Part shown: positions 21,301 through 32,780 of the stretch, one piece after another
How positions within the stretch are numbered: position 1 is the first letter of the stretch
Layout: each line of letters opens with the position of its first letter
Assembly: GCA_900323505.1 (NCBI GenBank)
Contig: OOIN01000034.1
Span: forward strand, 558,001-622,000
Direction of reading: 5' to 3'
DNA length: 64,000 nt
Origin: Ustilago trichophora
Lineage: Eukaryota > Basidiomycota > Ustilaginomycetes > Ustilaginales > Ustilaginaceae
Notes under the pieces: model-generated
Told to the model about the DNA's origin: nothing
Seen by the model: the letters and a program-made list of their open reading frames with translations, nothing else
Databases searched by the model: none
Made by a program: the position numbers and the translations under genes

Positions 21301-23530
21301 CTTGGTTTGATGTCATTGTCGGGGCACCAGTCGAAGGTGTCGAGTCTTCCTCCTGTGTCGGGACGAGCGTCGATTTGAAGGTCTGACTCGGCCTGGCCGA
21401 GAGCGAAGTGGAGCGGTTGACGATCGAAGGGCGTGGTCGCAAAGCAGCACGCTGTTCTTCAAACCCAAGGCGATCTTTTCGAGATGGCTTGTTTCGCTTC
21501 CTGGGCATGTCATCCGATGAGGAAACGTCGCCTTCCAGCTCCGAGTCCGACAGCTCATCTCCTTCAGGATTCTCGATGCGGACGACGGGTGCGGTGAAAC
21601 GGGAAGCCATGGTGCTGGTCGAAGCTCGATAGGCGTCATAGATGGAGCGGAACTCGGCTCCGGCGCTCACATCGTTGGAAAAGTCGGTGCTATTGCGAAG
21701 AGAGGAGGGATTGCTCTTGACGCTGTTGGAACGAATCAGTGACGACTCGGCGGTGGCGGGACCTTGCGAGTCGTCGAGAGAAAGCTCCTGCGAGCCGGAC
21801 GGACTCAACGTGGGCATGGAATCGGAAACAGGAAGCTTGCGCGGTGTTGACTGGTCAAGAGGCTGTTCGCCGCTGATGCGAGTGCCGGGTAGCCGGGCAT
21901 CGAGCAAGTGTGATTCTCTGGCCTGTGCTGCGCCGATACGAGTGGTATCGAATTCCATGCTCTCCGATTCTCCAAGACGCCGACCCCATTCACTGGCCTC
22001 GAGATCAAGCGCGGCAACGAGCTCGCTCATGCTTTTGGTCATGGTGCTGCTGCGCTTGTGATGCGACTGTGGAGTTGAAGGTTCCATGGCTGAATTTGAA
22101 ACGTGCTCGTACTTGGAATCTTGCATGACTTCGAGCTGCTCGGCAGCTCTCTGACGCAGCGACTGCTCCGAGCCGAATCTGGTGAGCGTTCGAGCACCAA
22201 GCCCTACCCGAGCGACACCACCAATACCAGAGTGGAGAGCTGCGGGTTGGATGCGCTTGCCAACCATAAGGATGCCCTTGTTGTTCGTAAGATCGAGCAC
22301 GTCCGAGAGCGCACTGTCGCTGCTCTCTTCGCCCTTGAAGGCATCGATGTGGTCGTTTCGGGCATGCGGCGTGTCGAAAGGAAGATCCATGGGACTATCT
22401 TGGACGGGACTCAAGGTCCTATGCGATGCAGAAGCGGAACGTCGAGGTTGCGAGCCAGCTCGACCAGACTCTGATGTGAATCTAGACTTGTTGCTAGCCA
22501 GCGAACCACTTTGTTCCAGAACGTGGGACAATGAGGGTGGTAGAACGATGGGAGCAGCGGTGGGCGAAGGGAAATGGTTGGAGATGTCGCGAATCCCCAT
22601 GAGCTCTTCGTCGGAGAGATCCGACGTGTCGCTGCGTTCGCTAGGAGTGGGTATCAAGCGAGATGAAGCGATGCTGGGATTGCTGCTCTTCCAGCTGGAG
22701 CGTGCACTGGTCGAAGAACGGGAAGAGGCGGCTGTGAGTGCAGAAGCGCGGCTGGACCTGCGCGATGGCCAAAACTCGCCATTTCTTGCGCAAGGGCTGC
22801 AGGGGCTGTTGGGCGAAGTGACGGGTCGAGGAGGAAGTGGCATGCTGGGAGGTGGACCGATTGGCTTTGACGAGCCCGGAGCGGTAGCTGCTGCTACTGT
22901 TGCAGAGAGATCTTTACCAGTGGTATTGTGAGAGCGTCGATGGGAGGCGATGCTTGCTCGGGCACTCGAAGCTCTTCTTGAAGGTGGACCTGATGAATTG
23001 TCGGTAGCAGTGGTGGTTTGCAGGCTATGTGCATCGGTATCATCGTCGAGCATGCAGCTCGCCTGCGAACTGGACTCGTGCGAGCTGCCACACGTTTCCT
23101 CGGAAGCAAACGAGGGCCAGGATTGCTTGGAGTTGCCAGATCGAGTCTGCTCCACAACCAATGACTTTTTGGGTGGGAGTGGTAGGGCCGACACATAGTG
23201 GCCAAGGATGGTGCTGTCTGCGTCATCCTCCTCTTCGCTGTTGCGAGACTCTGCCCAACATGCGACTCTGGAGGCGGATGGCGATGCATCATCTTCGACA
23301 CCGAACCAAGTGAGTCGATCTGGGTGGTTGGTGATGGAAGAAGCGTCTTCAACAGTCAAACTCGCTGATGCTGAGAGCTGGGCTTTTTTCTTTTGGCGCA
23401 AGGCGAGGATCTTTTGACGAACATGATTGCTATTGTCGTCGAGCTGTTCCACGAGGTGAGAATCCGAAGTCGAAGTCGAGGCGAGTGCCTCGGCCTCGAC
23501 ATTGGAGGTAGAGGGAATGGGCTGTGACAT
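18167..23530 (-). CDS. Very long Ser-rich, mostly disordered protein of unknown function
   Basis: This is one uninterrupted frame of 1,787 residues. I recognise no folded domain. Composition is dominated by Ser, Ala, Arg, Pro and Asp, with acidic patches (SDSELEGDVSSSDDMP, EEKEEEQREEEDEEAQ) and many RRxS-type kinase sites. An N-terminal helical piece (HVRQKILALRQKKKAQ, about residues 36-51) and conserved-looking segments around GILMVGKRIQPAALHSG and YAFYEFSPSLPPFMP suggest short binding motifs. Near the C-terminus are an Ala run and KLSSGIPQRLP, which holds an SxIP motif (1749-1752) in a basic Ser-rich context, the kind of site that binds EB1 at microtubule ends. A scaffold role at the cytoskeleton is possible but unproven. 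A C-terminal intron cannot be excluded. Confidence 0.8.
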
Positions 23531-26500
23531 GGTTTAGATGACCGACATTGGTGAGATTTGTGTCGCAGCGAAGCGTGGCAAAGCGTGGCGAAAGGAAACC
23601 TGTTTGAGTAGGTTCTGAGAGTCGAGGACCGAGTCTGAGCACGAAAGCTGTCACAAGTACGGCGACTGACTTGAACCACGTTTCGGGGAAATCTCGAGTG
23701 GGCTCAAAGGGTGCGGCGAGTTTGTGCGGCCGAACGACAAAAGTGGGGTGGTGGCGTGGAGATGGAAATTGGACCGCGAGCGAGAGCCAGAGAGGTAGTG
23801 GCAAAAGGATGTTGTCCAAGACGTTAGCTCGAGCTGTCGAGAACAAAGGGTATCGAGTAAAGAATGCTTGAAAGCAGATGGAGAGGGGGAGACGCCACAA
23901 CGCGTTATTGTTTAAAAGCGAGTGATGATGTGGCCCGGAGGTTGAGGAGGTTTGACAGGCGTGGAGATGGAATGTCGGTGGACAAAAAACTCAAAGGGAT
24001 GTAGAATGATGAAAGTATGGCCAGGTTGACGAGTGGTATACAGATGAAAGTGGATTGATGGCTTGCATGCGGAGGCGGGATGAGATGAAGCAGGGTTACA
24101 GGGATGGTGGACAGATCGATGATGTTGTCTGCAGAGCTGATATCTGGAGGGATGGGGGTAACAATTGATGGAGTTGAGAAATGGAGCAGAGATGAGATGA
24201 GATGAAATGAGTTGAGAAAGGTGGAAAGTGTCTGTGTGTGTGTGTGTGAGAGAGAGAGAGAGGGAGAGAGAGAGGGAGAGGGAGAGAGAGAGGGAGAGAG
24301 GATGGGAGAGAGGATGGGAGCTTGATGCTATCCAGAGCGAAGCAAGCTGGTAGAGTATGGCAGACCGACGACAACGGCAGAATGGAGAGGGAGAGGGATG
24401 TAGTTGGGGTTGAGAGAAGGACGACGAGGAAAGATAGGAGCGAGCTAAGTTAGTGTCTGTGACTGTCGAGCACGAGCACGAGCACGAGTAGCAGCAAAAG
24501 CAGCAGAAGCATGCAACAGTACACATATTCCCGACTTAAGCGCGTATGTACAGTATATTGAATTTATGTATCATTGCCGCTCCAATTGATGTCTCAATCA
24601 GGCACGACCTCTGCTTTTCTCTTGGTTGACACACGCAGCCAACACTGGGACAATCTTGTGACACTCTCTTACACGCAAAGCCAGTGTCTGACTTGAAATA
24701 GTAGTTATATTGAAAAGGTCTCACCGATATATTGAGTCTCGCAAGGATGGATGGCTGACTGGCATTGAGCACTCAAAGAGAGTGCTTTGCCGAGTGTCAA
24801 TGGCACCATCACATCACTCACTTGTTATATACCATTCAAACAATACGGTTGGCACATTCACAACACTTTGAAAAGCAAGGAACGTGAGAAGTCCTAGCCA
24901 GCCAGAAAACAGGTCGGTGGGCGTGCAGACAGACAGAGACACTTTTTTTGCATTGCATTTCAGCGACTACACCCTTGTCACTCAGTCTGTCTAACTAAGC
25001 GAGGCGGCGGGGAAGAAAAATAAATATCAAAATGAGTTTTAAAAAAAAATCTAAAACATGATCGACAAAGGAAAGAATTGGGCTTGTTGTGTGAAAAAGG
25101 AAGTATAAAAAAAAGGGAAATAGAGCACACACACAAAGAAAGCCGTATGAGATGGAAGGTTCAGATGCAGATCATTTCTTCATGGGCGAAAGAAATTCGA
25201 TCCAGAGCTTCTTGGATTGATTACATTGTTCTTGAAAAGAAGATGTGCACTACTGTACTGTACTGTACTGTACAGTATCGGTTTTGCCTCCGCTCTAACT
25301 CGCTTGATTTGATTTTGCCATAGAACTCATCATCGACACAAGGATGCCGAGTTTTCTTGATGCGATGGACAACTTGTTGTCAGATGGCAAGGATCGCTAA
25401 AGCCGCATCTATCTTTGATCAACTCGGCCGTTTGGCTTTCCTCTCCCTACCCGTTGTTCCAGTCCCCACCTGTCTAGCCCTTCCATCAAGGCTTAAAAAG
25501 TGTTGCCACACTCTTATGTCACGAGATCATAAACCCACCGCCCTCTCCAACTCGCTTCATACAGCACAGTGCAGCAGCAAGGCCGTTGTGTTTCCGCTCG
25601 AGATGATTCAGGTGGAAATACAGAGTTACAGTAACTTCAGCGGTATGCAATCTGCGCTTTGGCGGTTCTTCCAGCTCGGCTACACGCTGTTTCTTATAGC
25701 CCAATCATCATCCGCTGCAGCTCACGGCCATCGCAAAGAAGAAGGAAAAAGAAAAGCTTCATGTCGCAGTGATCATCATTGACACTTTGAAAAACAAAAT
25801 TCCGGCTTAGGCGCTCATCTCGCTACGTTTCTGTTCTGTATGCAGGCAGGATTGACAAGCGTTACGAGATATATGTTGCTTAGCATCCCCGATCCGCAAT
25901 CGCCTGGAGCCTGTATTGTCTGAAATTGTGGGCCGCGACCCGTAATTAGCGTAGGTGTCTGTGCGGGCACAGAACAGCCCACCAAAAGCCAAGCTGTCAG
26001 CGGCGTTCTACTGTATTGTACTGTATAGTATCTCTTTTTTTCCCTGCCTGGTTGAAACTCGGCCCAGAGACCACACCTTGATTGGTTCGTCAAGGAGATC
26101 AATTGACTCTGCTGTGCCTGACCGTTTAGGTTTGCCGCCAACGTCAAAGCCGTACTACTCTCTGTGTACTGTACACTACTGTAGTTTTGCATTTCGCAAT
26201 GTGAGATGCTACAAAGTCTACATTGCTACAGTATCGCGGCCGACCAAATGCAACAAGCTCCTGAGTTGCTCGGTGCAACGCGCCTAACGCCTGCAAGCCA
26301 AAGCTTTGACCACAGATCGCGCATCCATCATGATGGTCCAAGCAACAAACGCTAAGCCATGCTCACATTCCTCCCTGTTCTTCTGTCCGGGAAAATCACA
26401 TGTCCTTCCTGTCACAGCATGCCTGGCACCTTGCATGGGGGTTCCACGCCAATGGAACCGATCCGGGGTGGCGTTGCCCAATCTATGACAACCTAGCATG

Positions 26501-27005
26501 CAGGTCAGGGTCGCAAGTCGTTTGCCGAAGTCTGAAAGGGGAACAAAATCGGAATGTGGACACACTCGGACATCGAGCATGATACTACTGTATATCGTAA
26601 AAGGCTGTTGTGAGCTGTACAAAGCTGCACAAAGCTGTCAGGTGGCAGGCATGTGCAACGTCAAAACTTGAGACTCTGAGCTTGAGTCCTAAGTGTAAAC
26701 TTTCGTGCGAATGGTTTTTTTTTTTTTTTTTAAAAAAATTCCCAATTTTCATCCGATCCGAGCCTAAAAAGACGAAGAAAAAGAAAAAGAACGAGTCATC
26801 ACACTGTGCTGCCAGAAGCTGAACCCGATAACAAATTGCTACCGATAAATTCGAGATTAACCGCATTGACCAACCAATCAACCAACCAACAACCAACGCC
26901 GCTTTGATTGTCAAGAAGAAATTCGCCCTTACCTTGCTACATCACCACCACCTCTACCACACACACACACACACACAATCACAATCACGACAACAAACAT
27001 CAACA
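23531..27005. other. 3.5 kb without a recognised gene; two divergent promoters and simple repeats
   Basis: The left part is the upstream region of the long Ser-rich gene and holds a (GT)n(GA)n tract at about 24236-24312. Its frames on the minus strand are just translations of that repeat. The centre has only weak frames, AT-rich runs near 25000-25120, and TACTG pentanucleotide repeats (25251-25277, 26009-26030, about 26165-26182). The right end is the ARG4 promoter and leader, with a T/A tract at about 26715-26738 and a short CA repeat at 26960-26978. No tRNA B box was found. Confidence 0.55.
25251..25277 (+). repeat. (TACTG)n pentanucleotide repeat
   Basis: It consists of five tandem TACTG units followed by TACAG. 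Similar runs occur at 12210-12231, 26009-26030, 30816-30834 and 41704-41738, always outside genes. Confidence 0.85.
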
Positions 27006-28418
27006 ATGGCTTCCTCATCCGACGATTTCACCAAGCGTAAGCTCTGGGGTGGTCGTTTCACCGGTAAAAACGACCCTCTTCTCTTTGCCTATAACGAGTC
27101 GCTCTCCTACGACAAGCGTATGCACGCACAAGACATTCGCGGTTCCCAAGCCTACGCCCGCGCTCTCGTCAAGACCGGTGTCCTCAACGAACAAGAAAAG
27201 GATCAGATCGTTGCTGGTCTCGAAAAAGTTGGTCAAGAGTGGAAGGACGGTACCTTCAACATTCACCCGGATGACGAGGACATTCATACCGCCAACGAGC
27301 GACGTTTGACCGAGCTTATTGGCAGTGTCGGTGGAAAGCTCCACACGGGTAGGTCGAGGAATGACCAGGTTGCCACCGATATGCGTCTCTGGTTGATGGA
27401 TGAGGTAGTGGCTATCGAGGGTTTTTTGAAGGATTTGATCCAGGTCATGATTGCCAGGGCAAGGCAAGAGGTCGATGCTCTTATGCCTGGATACACCCAT
27501 TTGCAACGTGCTCAGCCTATCCGATGGTCCCATCTTCTGCTTTCTCATGCAACCTATTTCGCCTCGGATCTCGCCCGATTGCGCGACCTCATTCCCCGTA
27601 TCTCGGTCCTCCCTCTCGGTTCTGGACCCCTCGCCGGCAACCCTTTTGCAGGCCTCGATCGAGACGCCATCGCTGCCGACCTTGGCTTCCGAACCGTCGG
27701 ACCCAATTCGATGAACAGTGTTTCTGATCGTGATTTCGTCGTCGAATATCTCATGTGGGCTAGCTTGACCTCTGTCCACTTGAGCAAGATGGCCGAAGAT
27801 TTCATCATCTACTCTACCTCGGAATTCGGTTTCATGCAGCTCAGCGACGCCTACAGCACCGGCTCCTCCATCATGCCCCAAAAGAAGAACCCAGACAGCT
27901 TGGAACTGCTTCGTGGCAAAGCAGGTCGAATCTTTGGCCAAATGTCCGGCTTCCTCATGTCTCTCAAAGGTATCCCTTCCACCTACAACAAAGACTTGCA
28001 AGAGGATAAAGAACCGCTCTTTGACGCCGTCGATACGACCAAGAATGGCCTTCAGATTGCCACCGGTGTCATTTCAACTCTCAACATTTTCCCAGAGAAA
28101 ATGAAGGCCGCCTTGACCCCAGACATGCTCGCAACCGATCTGGCAGAGTACCTTGTCCGTAAGGGTATTCCATTCCGTGAAACTCACCATATCTCGGGTA
28201 GCGCAGTTCGTCTTTCGGAACAAAAAGGTTGCCTCCTCAGCGAGTTGACCTTGCAAGATCTTAAATCTTTATCCGACAAGTTTGAAGACGACGTCATGCA
28301 GGTTTGGTCGTTCGAACAGAGCGTAGAACGTCGTGATGCTAAAGGTGGTACTTCCAAACGTGCCGTCCTTGAACAGTGCGACACTTTGGAAAAGATGCTC
28401 GCCTCTTCGTCGGCTTAG
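27006..28418 (+). CDS. ARG4: Argininosuccinate lyase (arginine biosynthesis)
   Basis: The 470-residue cytosolic enzyme splits argininosuccinate into arginine and fumarate, the last step of arginine synthesis. Motifs are [12 protein letters not shown] at the start, [20 protein letters not shown]-like [11 protein letters not shown], and the fumarase/lyase signature [11 protein letters not shown] (residues 286-296) that carries the catalytic Ser loop. The length is that of the family. The start is the first ATG matching the conserved N-terminus; the frame is open upstream through the leader but those residues are low-complexity His/Thr. There are no introns. It converges with the ceramide glucosyltransferase gene with 192 bases between stops. 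Confidence 0.97.
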   Translation: MASSSDDFTKRKLWGGRFTGKNDPLLFAYNESLSYDKRMHAQDIRGSQAYARALVKTGVLNEQEKDQIVAGLEKVGQEWKDGTFNIHPDDEDIHTANERRLTELIGSVGGKLHTGRSRNDQVATDMRLWLMDEVVAIEGFLKDLIQVMIARARQEVDALMPGYTHLQRAQPIRWSHLLLSHATYFASDLARLRDLIPRISVLPLGSGPLAGNPFAGLDRDAIAADLGFRTVGPNSMNSVSDRDFVVEYLMWASLTSVHLSKMAEDFIIYSTSEFGFMQLSDAYSTGSSIMPQKKNPDSLELLRGKAGRIFGQMSGFLMSLKGIPSTYNKDLQEDKEPLFDAVDTTKNGLQIATGVISTLNIFPEKMKAALTPDMLATDLAEYLVRKGIPFRETHHISGSAVRLSEQKGCLLSELTLQDLKSLSDKFEDDVMQVWSFEQSVERRDAKGGTSKRAVLEQCDTLEKMLASSSA

Positions 28419-28610
28419 AATTTAAATAAAACGAGGACACAATCACGCTACGTTTATCATGCAATCCCAAAAACCTCTTTTTTTTTTCTTTTTTTTTTCT
28501 TCCTTCCCCCAAAAAAACAGCACCACATTCACCCAACGTTTTTAACCCTTGACTTTTTGTTTGTTTGCGTGTATGAAGAGATGTGAATGATACATTTGTA
28601 CGCAAAGGTT

Positions 28611-30530
28611 TTAATGATCTGAATGCAGAAGAGGATCATGAAGTTGAGTGGATGGCGACAAATTGGCCTTGTTAGTGCGTCTGGGTGGGTTTGCTGAAAC
28701 GACGGCAGCACGACCACCTCTCAGGATGCGATAAGTCTTGTTACGCCACGAGACTGTGCTTCCCAAGATGGCCCAAGCCCAAATTGGTAATGCCAGAGCC
28801 TCGCGCATGACCCAGGCAGCGATGAATTGGACAAAGCTCAACCTATCCGCGTTGTCCACCCCAGGATTGCACGCCAAAAACTCGTGAGCCACCGAAAGTC
28901 GGTGAAACACTGTATAGTCGACACTGAACCAGGCGGCGAAATGTGCACAGAAAAACAGCAAAGCCTCCCAAAAAGGCCATGATTTCCAAGACGACGATTC
29001 CACGGAAAAATTAGACGGTAGAACGAGATTCGACAGCGCAAACCAACCGACAAAGCCGGAAAGAATCGACTCGGTAAGCGGTTCCAACAGCGTAGGTGCT
29101 AAAACCATGTACTTGCGTACTCGAATCCAACGCATCCTTCGACGCGTATAATCGGCCAACGTACGAATGTCACCCACCGAAGTATATGCCAAATCACAAG
29201 ACGAGAGCGTATGCGATAGGTTCAACGGTGCATTCCACAGCGACTGAGCCAGCATGTTATCCTCGGCAAGGTAAATCGAAAATCGCGCAAGCGGACGGGA
29301 AAGCGTCTTGACTTGATCGTTGGACAGCTGCTGCTGGTCGGTCTCGCTAAAACCGGCAGATTGCGTTTGCATTGGTAATGGTGATGTGGACCTGCTACTG
29401 CTGCTACTACTGAAGGTGTTGAATTGTGTCACAGGTTGGGATTGATGCGAAAAGGCAAAACTGCCAATAGCGCCCTCTTCACCCTGACTGCCATGATGCG
29501 AGACGTTGAAAAACGAATCGGGAACACAGGCGAGATCGGATTTGCGATACATGTTGCTCTTGCCCATAACACACGAATCGATGGAAAGCGCGTTGAGCGC
29601 CAGATACATCTTTGCATGCGTAGTCGACAGGAAAACCCTCTCAATCCTCGACCCCCACGAAGTGCTTGGTAGCACAGCAAAGGGGACATGATGCACCAGG
29701 CCAACACGTTGGCCGTGAGTCTTGCGGGGCAACCATCTGGGTGAAGGACGAGGCCGATTGGCAGGGTCGGCGCAAAGATCGTCAACCGCACGTGCGAGTG
29801 CGCCCGAGGGCGACCAAACTTGACTATCCACCACCCAGAGAATGTCGTACTTGGAGGCGGCGTACGATCGTACGAGGTTGTTGATCTTTGGATTGACGCC
29901 GGCAAAGTGATCTCCAACAATGATGCGTGCGTCGACGTGAGGATGGGCAGCCACCACCATTCGGGCAACGTTGAGCACCTTTTGAGACTCGGGGGAGGAC
30001 GTATCTCGAATGGAGAGGATGATCTCGAAGCGCGTTTTGGGATAATCTTGGGTGAAAGAGGAAGAGAGGTTGGAATAGAGATTGCTATCGAGCCCGCTGA
30101 GAGGACGCAAAATCGAGACGCCAGGTACCGACTCTGCATGCAGTTGACCGTGCTGCTGCTGTCGTCGCATGAGAGAATCGATGCTACTCGAGTCCTCGGA
30201 CTGGTTGGTGAGGATGGCCGAGGATCGAGGTGGTGATAGCGGCGACCTTGGCGACTCCGAGCGTGCAAATTGGTTTGCAAGGCCGAGTCCGAGTAGGCAG
30301 ACAGTCCATATTAACAAGTACCACGTCAAGCCGACGTATGCCAACGCACGAATGATGGATGATGGCTTGTTTTCCGTAGCCGTCGTAATCGTAGTTGGTG
30401 CATTGTCGCCCAAAGATGCTTGGGCTGAGGCCGTGCTCGAGAGAAGGACGGCGAGAAGGATCAAGAGGGTGAATCGACGCTGTACGCGCCAAAGCCGTGC
30501 GCTCGCGGTCGCCAACAATAATTGGAGCAT
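28611..30530 (-). CDS. Ceramide glucosyltransferase (GT21)
   Basis: The 639-residue membrane enzyme makes glucosylceramide from UDP-glucose and ceramide. An N-terminal signal anchor (LLILLAVLLSSTASA) is followed by a second helix (YVGLTWYLLIWTVCLLGLGL). The GT21 catalytic part has GVSILRPLSGLD, RFEIILSIRD, the DxD-like VVDSQVWS, EDNMLAQSLW and the RxxRW-type motif RRMRWIRVRK. Two or three C-terminal helices close the protein. A low-complexity insert (FSSSSSSRSTS, about residues 375-405) interrupts the catalytic domain. The frame extends upstream, but the ATG at 30530 is the one giving a normal N-terminus. A TATA-like run (30537-30546) lies just upstream. It shares a 369-base promoter with COQ4. 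Confidence 0.92.
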   Translation of the reverse strand: MLQLLLATASARLWRVQRRFTLLILLAVLLSSTASAQASLGDNAPTTITTATENKPSSIIRALAYVGLTWYLLIWTVCLLGLGLANQFARSESPRSPLSPPRSSAILTNQSEDSSSIDSLMRRQQQHGQLHAESVPGVSILRPLSGLDSNLYSNLSSSFTQDYPKTRFEIILSIRDTSSPESQKVLNVARMVVAAHPHVDARIIVGDHFAGVNPKINNLVRSYAASKYDILWVVDSQVWSPSGALARAVDDLCADPANRPRPSPRWLPRKTHGQRVGLVHHVPFAVLPSTSWGSRIERVFLSTTHAKMYLALNALSIDSCVMGKSNMYRKSDLACVPDSFFNVSHHGSQGEEGAIGSFAFSHQSQPVTQFNTFSSSSSSRSTSPLPMQTQSAGFSETDQQQLSNDQVKTLSRPLARFSIYLAEDNMLAQSLWNAPLNLSHTLSSCDLAYTSVGDIRTLADYTRRRMRWIRVRKYMVLAPTLLEPLTESILSGFVGWFALSNLVLPSNFSVESSSWKSWPFWEALLFFCAHFAAWFSVDYTVFHRLSVAHEFLACNPGVDNADRLSFVQFIAAWVMREALALPIWAWAILGSTVSWRNKTYRILRGGRAAVVSANPPRRTNKANLSPSTQLHDPLLHSDH

Positions 30531-30899
30531 CGTGTGTATATATATACGTCCAAAAAGATTTGCTGAAAGCGAAGAGATCGCTTCTACTGATCTAGTAACG
30601 AGCGTGCATCGTGTTGAGGTTGATAGAGGATGGTGGTAAAAGGAAACAAAGAGACAAAGGAAGGCCAACTGAGCTTCTTTGTGTGTCTGTGCGACATTAC
30701 ACCAACGAGTGTTGGTCTTTTTTTTTCCCCAACAGAGCCGCTTCGACCGCGTCTTTTTCAAGAAAGAAGAATTCTTATTTATTTATTAATTTTTCAAAAC
30801 AAAAAGTGGAGGAATTACTGTACTGTACTGTACTCTTTGCTCATTCTCAGCATCTCAAACTGATTTGCTTCCATCACCATCATTTCTTGACACTTGATC
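30531..30899. promoter_or_regulatory. Bidirectional promoter between ceramide glucosyltransferase and COQ4
   Basis: The two genes start 369 bases apart in opposite directions. The stretch contains TATATATA next to the glucosyltransferase start, a T run at 30718-30726, an AT-rich block near 30775-30795 and a (TACTG)n repeat at 30816-30834 about 65 bases upstream of the COQ4 ATG. Confidence 0.6.
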
Positions 30900-32100
30900 A
30901 TGTCGACAAGCTTCTTGACACAGCTGATACCTGTAGGATCGAGGTCTTCAGGAGCAAGCACATCCATGCTGCGTCTCCCATCTCGCAACATCTCGCACAC
31001 TTTTTCACAATTTGCCCCAACCACCTTGGCAGCTTATGCCACCTTCGCTTCCACAGCACCTCGCAGATGGCAACACAACAAAGAGCCGGATCGTCATGGT
31101 AGGATCGATCAAGTAGAACATATCCCGACGACTTTTTTGGGTAGAGCTCTACTCACGGCGGGAAGCGCACTCGGTCTGCTTAACAATCCATCTCGAGGAG
31201 GTAAGCTATACACACACACACACACACATACAGCTGATGTGCTTTGAAATCGGGAAACAAACTGACACATGGCAAATATCATCACCCGTTGCAGATCTGC
31301 TGTCAATGCTCACACAAGTCTCGTCAGGCGCTTCGCTTGCACACCTCTTGGAATCGATGCGGTCCACCGAATCTGGGCGTAGATTGCTCATCGAGCGACC
31401 TTCTGTCAACTCGGAGACGGTCGATGTAGACTACCTCGCCAGTCTTGAACGTGGAAAGTTTGGCAGAGAATGGATCGAATGGCTCAAAGAGAACGGCGTT
31501 GGACCCGACGGTCGCGCTGAAGCCGACTACATGTCGACCTCGGAGCACAAGTACCTCATTCAACGCTATCGTGAATCGCACGACTTCTACCATCTGCTTT
31601 TACGCATGCCCGTCACACAACTCGGCGAAACCATAGTCAAATATTTCGAAATGGCTCAGATGAACATGCCCGTGGCTGGCTTTGCCGCTGCAGGCGGAAC
31701 ACTGCGTATCCTCGCTTCCAACCTTTCGTCGTTGCCAAAACCATCCCAGCTCGTCTCGGCGGCGCTCAATTCATCGCCCGCAGCAGCTGCAGCACCGATT
31801 GACTCTGCTGATCTGGCGGCTCTTCAGACGCTGATTCCGTGGGCAATGCAAGTGGGTAGAACCTCGGCACCGCTCATCTCGATCGAATGGGAGAGATGCT
31901 GGGAGAGAGATATTAACGATATGCGTCTCGAGTTGGGTATCACTCGTCCACCCATTCAAATTGCCAAATTCTCGGGACGGGCCAAAAAAGTCGCAAAAAG
32001 AAGAGGTTGGCCTTCCAAGATTTTGCAGCATCAAAAGGTCAAGCAACAGCAGCAACAAACTCGGACAATGGACAAGCCAACATCGACAGTATCTGATTAG
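30900..32100 (+). CDS. COQ4: Ubiquinone biosynthesis protein COQ4, mitochondrial
   Basis: The exons are 30900-31200 and 31295-32100; the intron has GTAAGC and TTGCAG ends, and the product is 368 residues. COQ4 organises the coenzyme Q synthesis complex on the matrix side of the inner mitochondrial membrane. The family zinc-site motif is clear in RESHDFYHLLLRMP. Other blocks are VEHIPTTFLGRALL, FGREWIEWLKENGVGPDGR, QLGETIVKYFEMAQMNMP and the end block WERCWERDINDMRLELGI. The N-terminus is Arg/Ser-rich and acid-poor, like a presequence. The intron starts with a CA repeat. The C-terminal tail (QHQKVKQQQQQTRT) is longer than in yeast. The start is the first ATG; alternatives downstream would cut the presequence. 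Confidence 0.94.
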
Positions 32101-32513
32101 AGCCAATTAGCTGGTAATTAGCATTCCACATACTTCTAGACTCGAGAGATCTGCTTATGACCATTGCGTCTTCTTTCGAGGCTTGCGGTAGGCGACGCTG
32201 CTTTTGCATGATTGATTGAAGAGCGATGGCCTGTTTTTGGGGTATCGAAACATGCCAAGTAGAATGTACAATGGCTGGGTTGAGAGATGCACTTGGGCAA
32301 TGGATCGCGGGGGACGTTAATGATGCTGACCTTTTTCAAAGGAAAGCTGGGCGAAGCAAACCAAAGCAAGACCTTCCGAGGTCACACGTTGCCAGCCAAA
32401 ATCTGGTTTGGTGTCGGTGCTACGAATATGTGTGCTTGTTGAGGTCCATGGCGACGTTACGTTGTGCAACATTAGCGAGCAATTTTGATGCTGAGAGTGT
32501 GTAAGTTGGTACT

Positions 32514-32780
32514 TCAAGATTGCTCTACCAGCTTGTTGTTTATCTTAATATACAGCGGAGCGCCTGACCGATAGATACCGAGCCAGCTTCCAAAGCAAAA
32601 CGCGACGACACCCATACGAGAGGCACCCGCATATCCTCTGACCCCTAAACGATCAACAGCCTCGCTTGCGTACGAGGCAGTCAGGGCTGACATGACAACG
32701 TAGAATCCAGTTGCAGTGATGTCGAGCTGGTCACTGTGGCTTGAAGAAGGCGCCAAGAATCCGGGCTTGATAACCACCAT
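32514..32780 (-). CDS. Small hypothetical protein with one or two membrane segments
   Basis: This is an 88-residue open frame. It has a helix-like stretch (TGFYVVMSALTASYA) and a clearer hydrophobic segment (MGVVAFCFGSWLGIYRSG) followed by PLYIKINNKL. The size and single hydrophobic segment would fit a small mitochondrial subunit, but I do not recognise a family. The segment could also be the last exon of a larger gene. It lies alone between COQ4 and the Kar9-like gene. Other frames over this stretch look worse. Its status as a gene is uncertain. Confidence 0.4.
   Translation of the reverse strand: MVVIKPGFLAPSSSHSDQLDITATGFYVVMSALTASYASEAVDRLGVRGYAGASRMGVVAFCFGSWLGIYRSGAPLYIKINNKLVEQS

Noticed and set aside
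23912..24526. A 204-codon minus-strand frame upstream of the long Ser-rich gene
   Set aside because: It is dominated by translated GA/GT microsatellite (Ser-Leu and Thr-His runs) with Cys/Ser low complexity; no protein features.
27015..28001. A 328-codon minus-strand frame opposite ARG4
   Set aside because: It is antisense to a conserved enzyme gene and has no features of its own.
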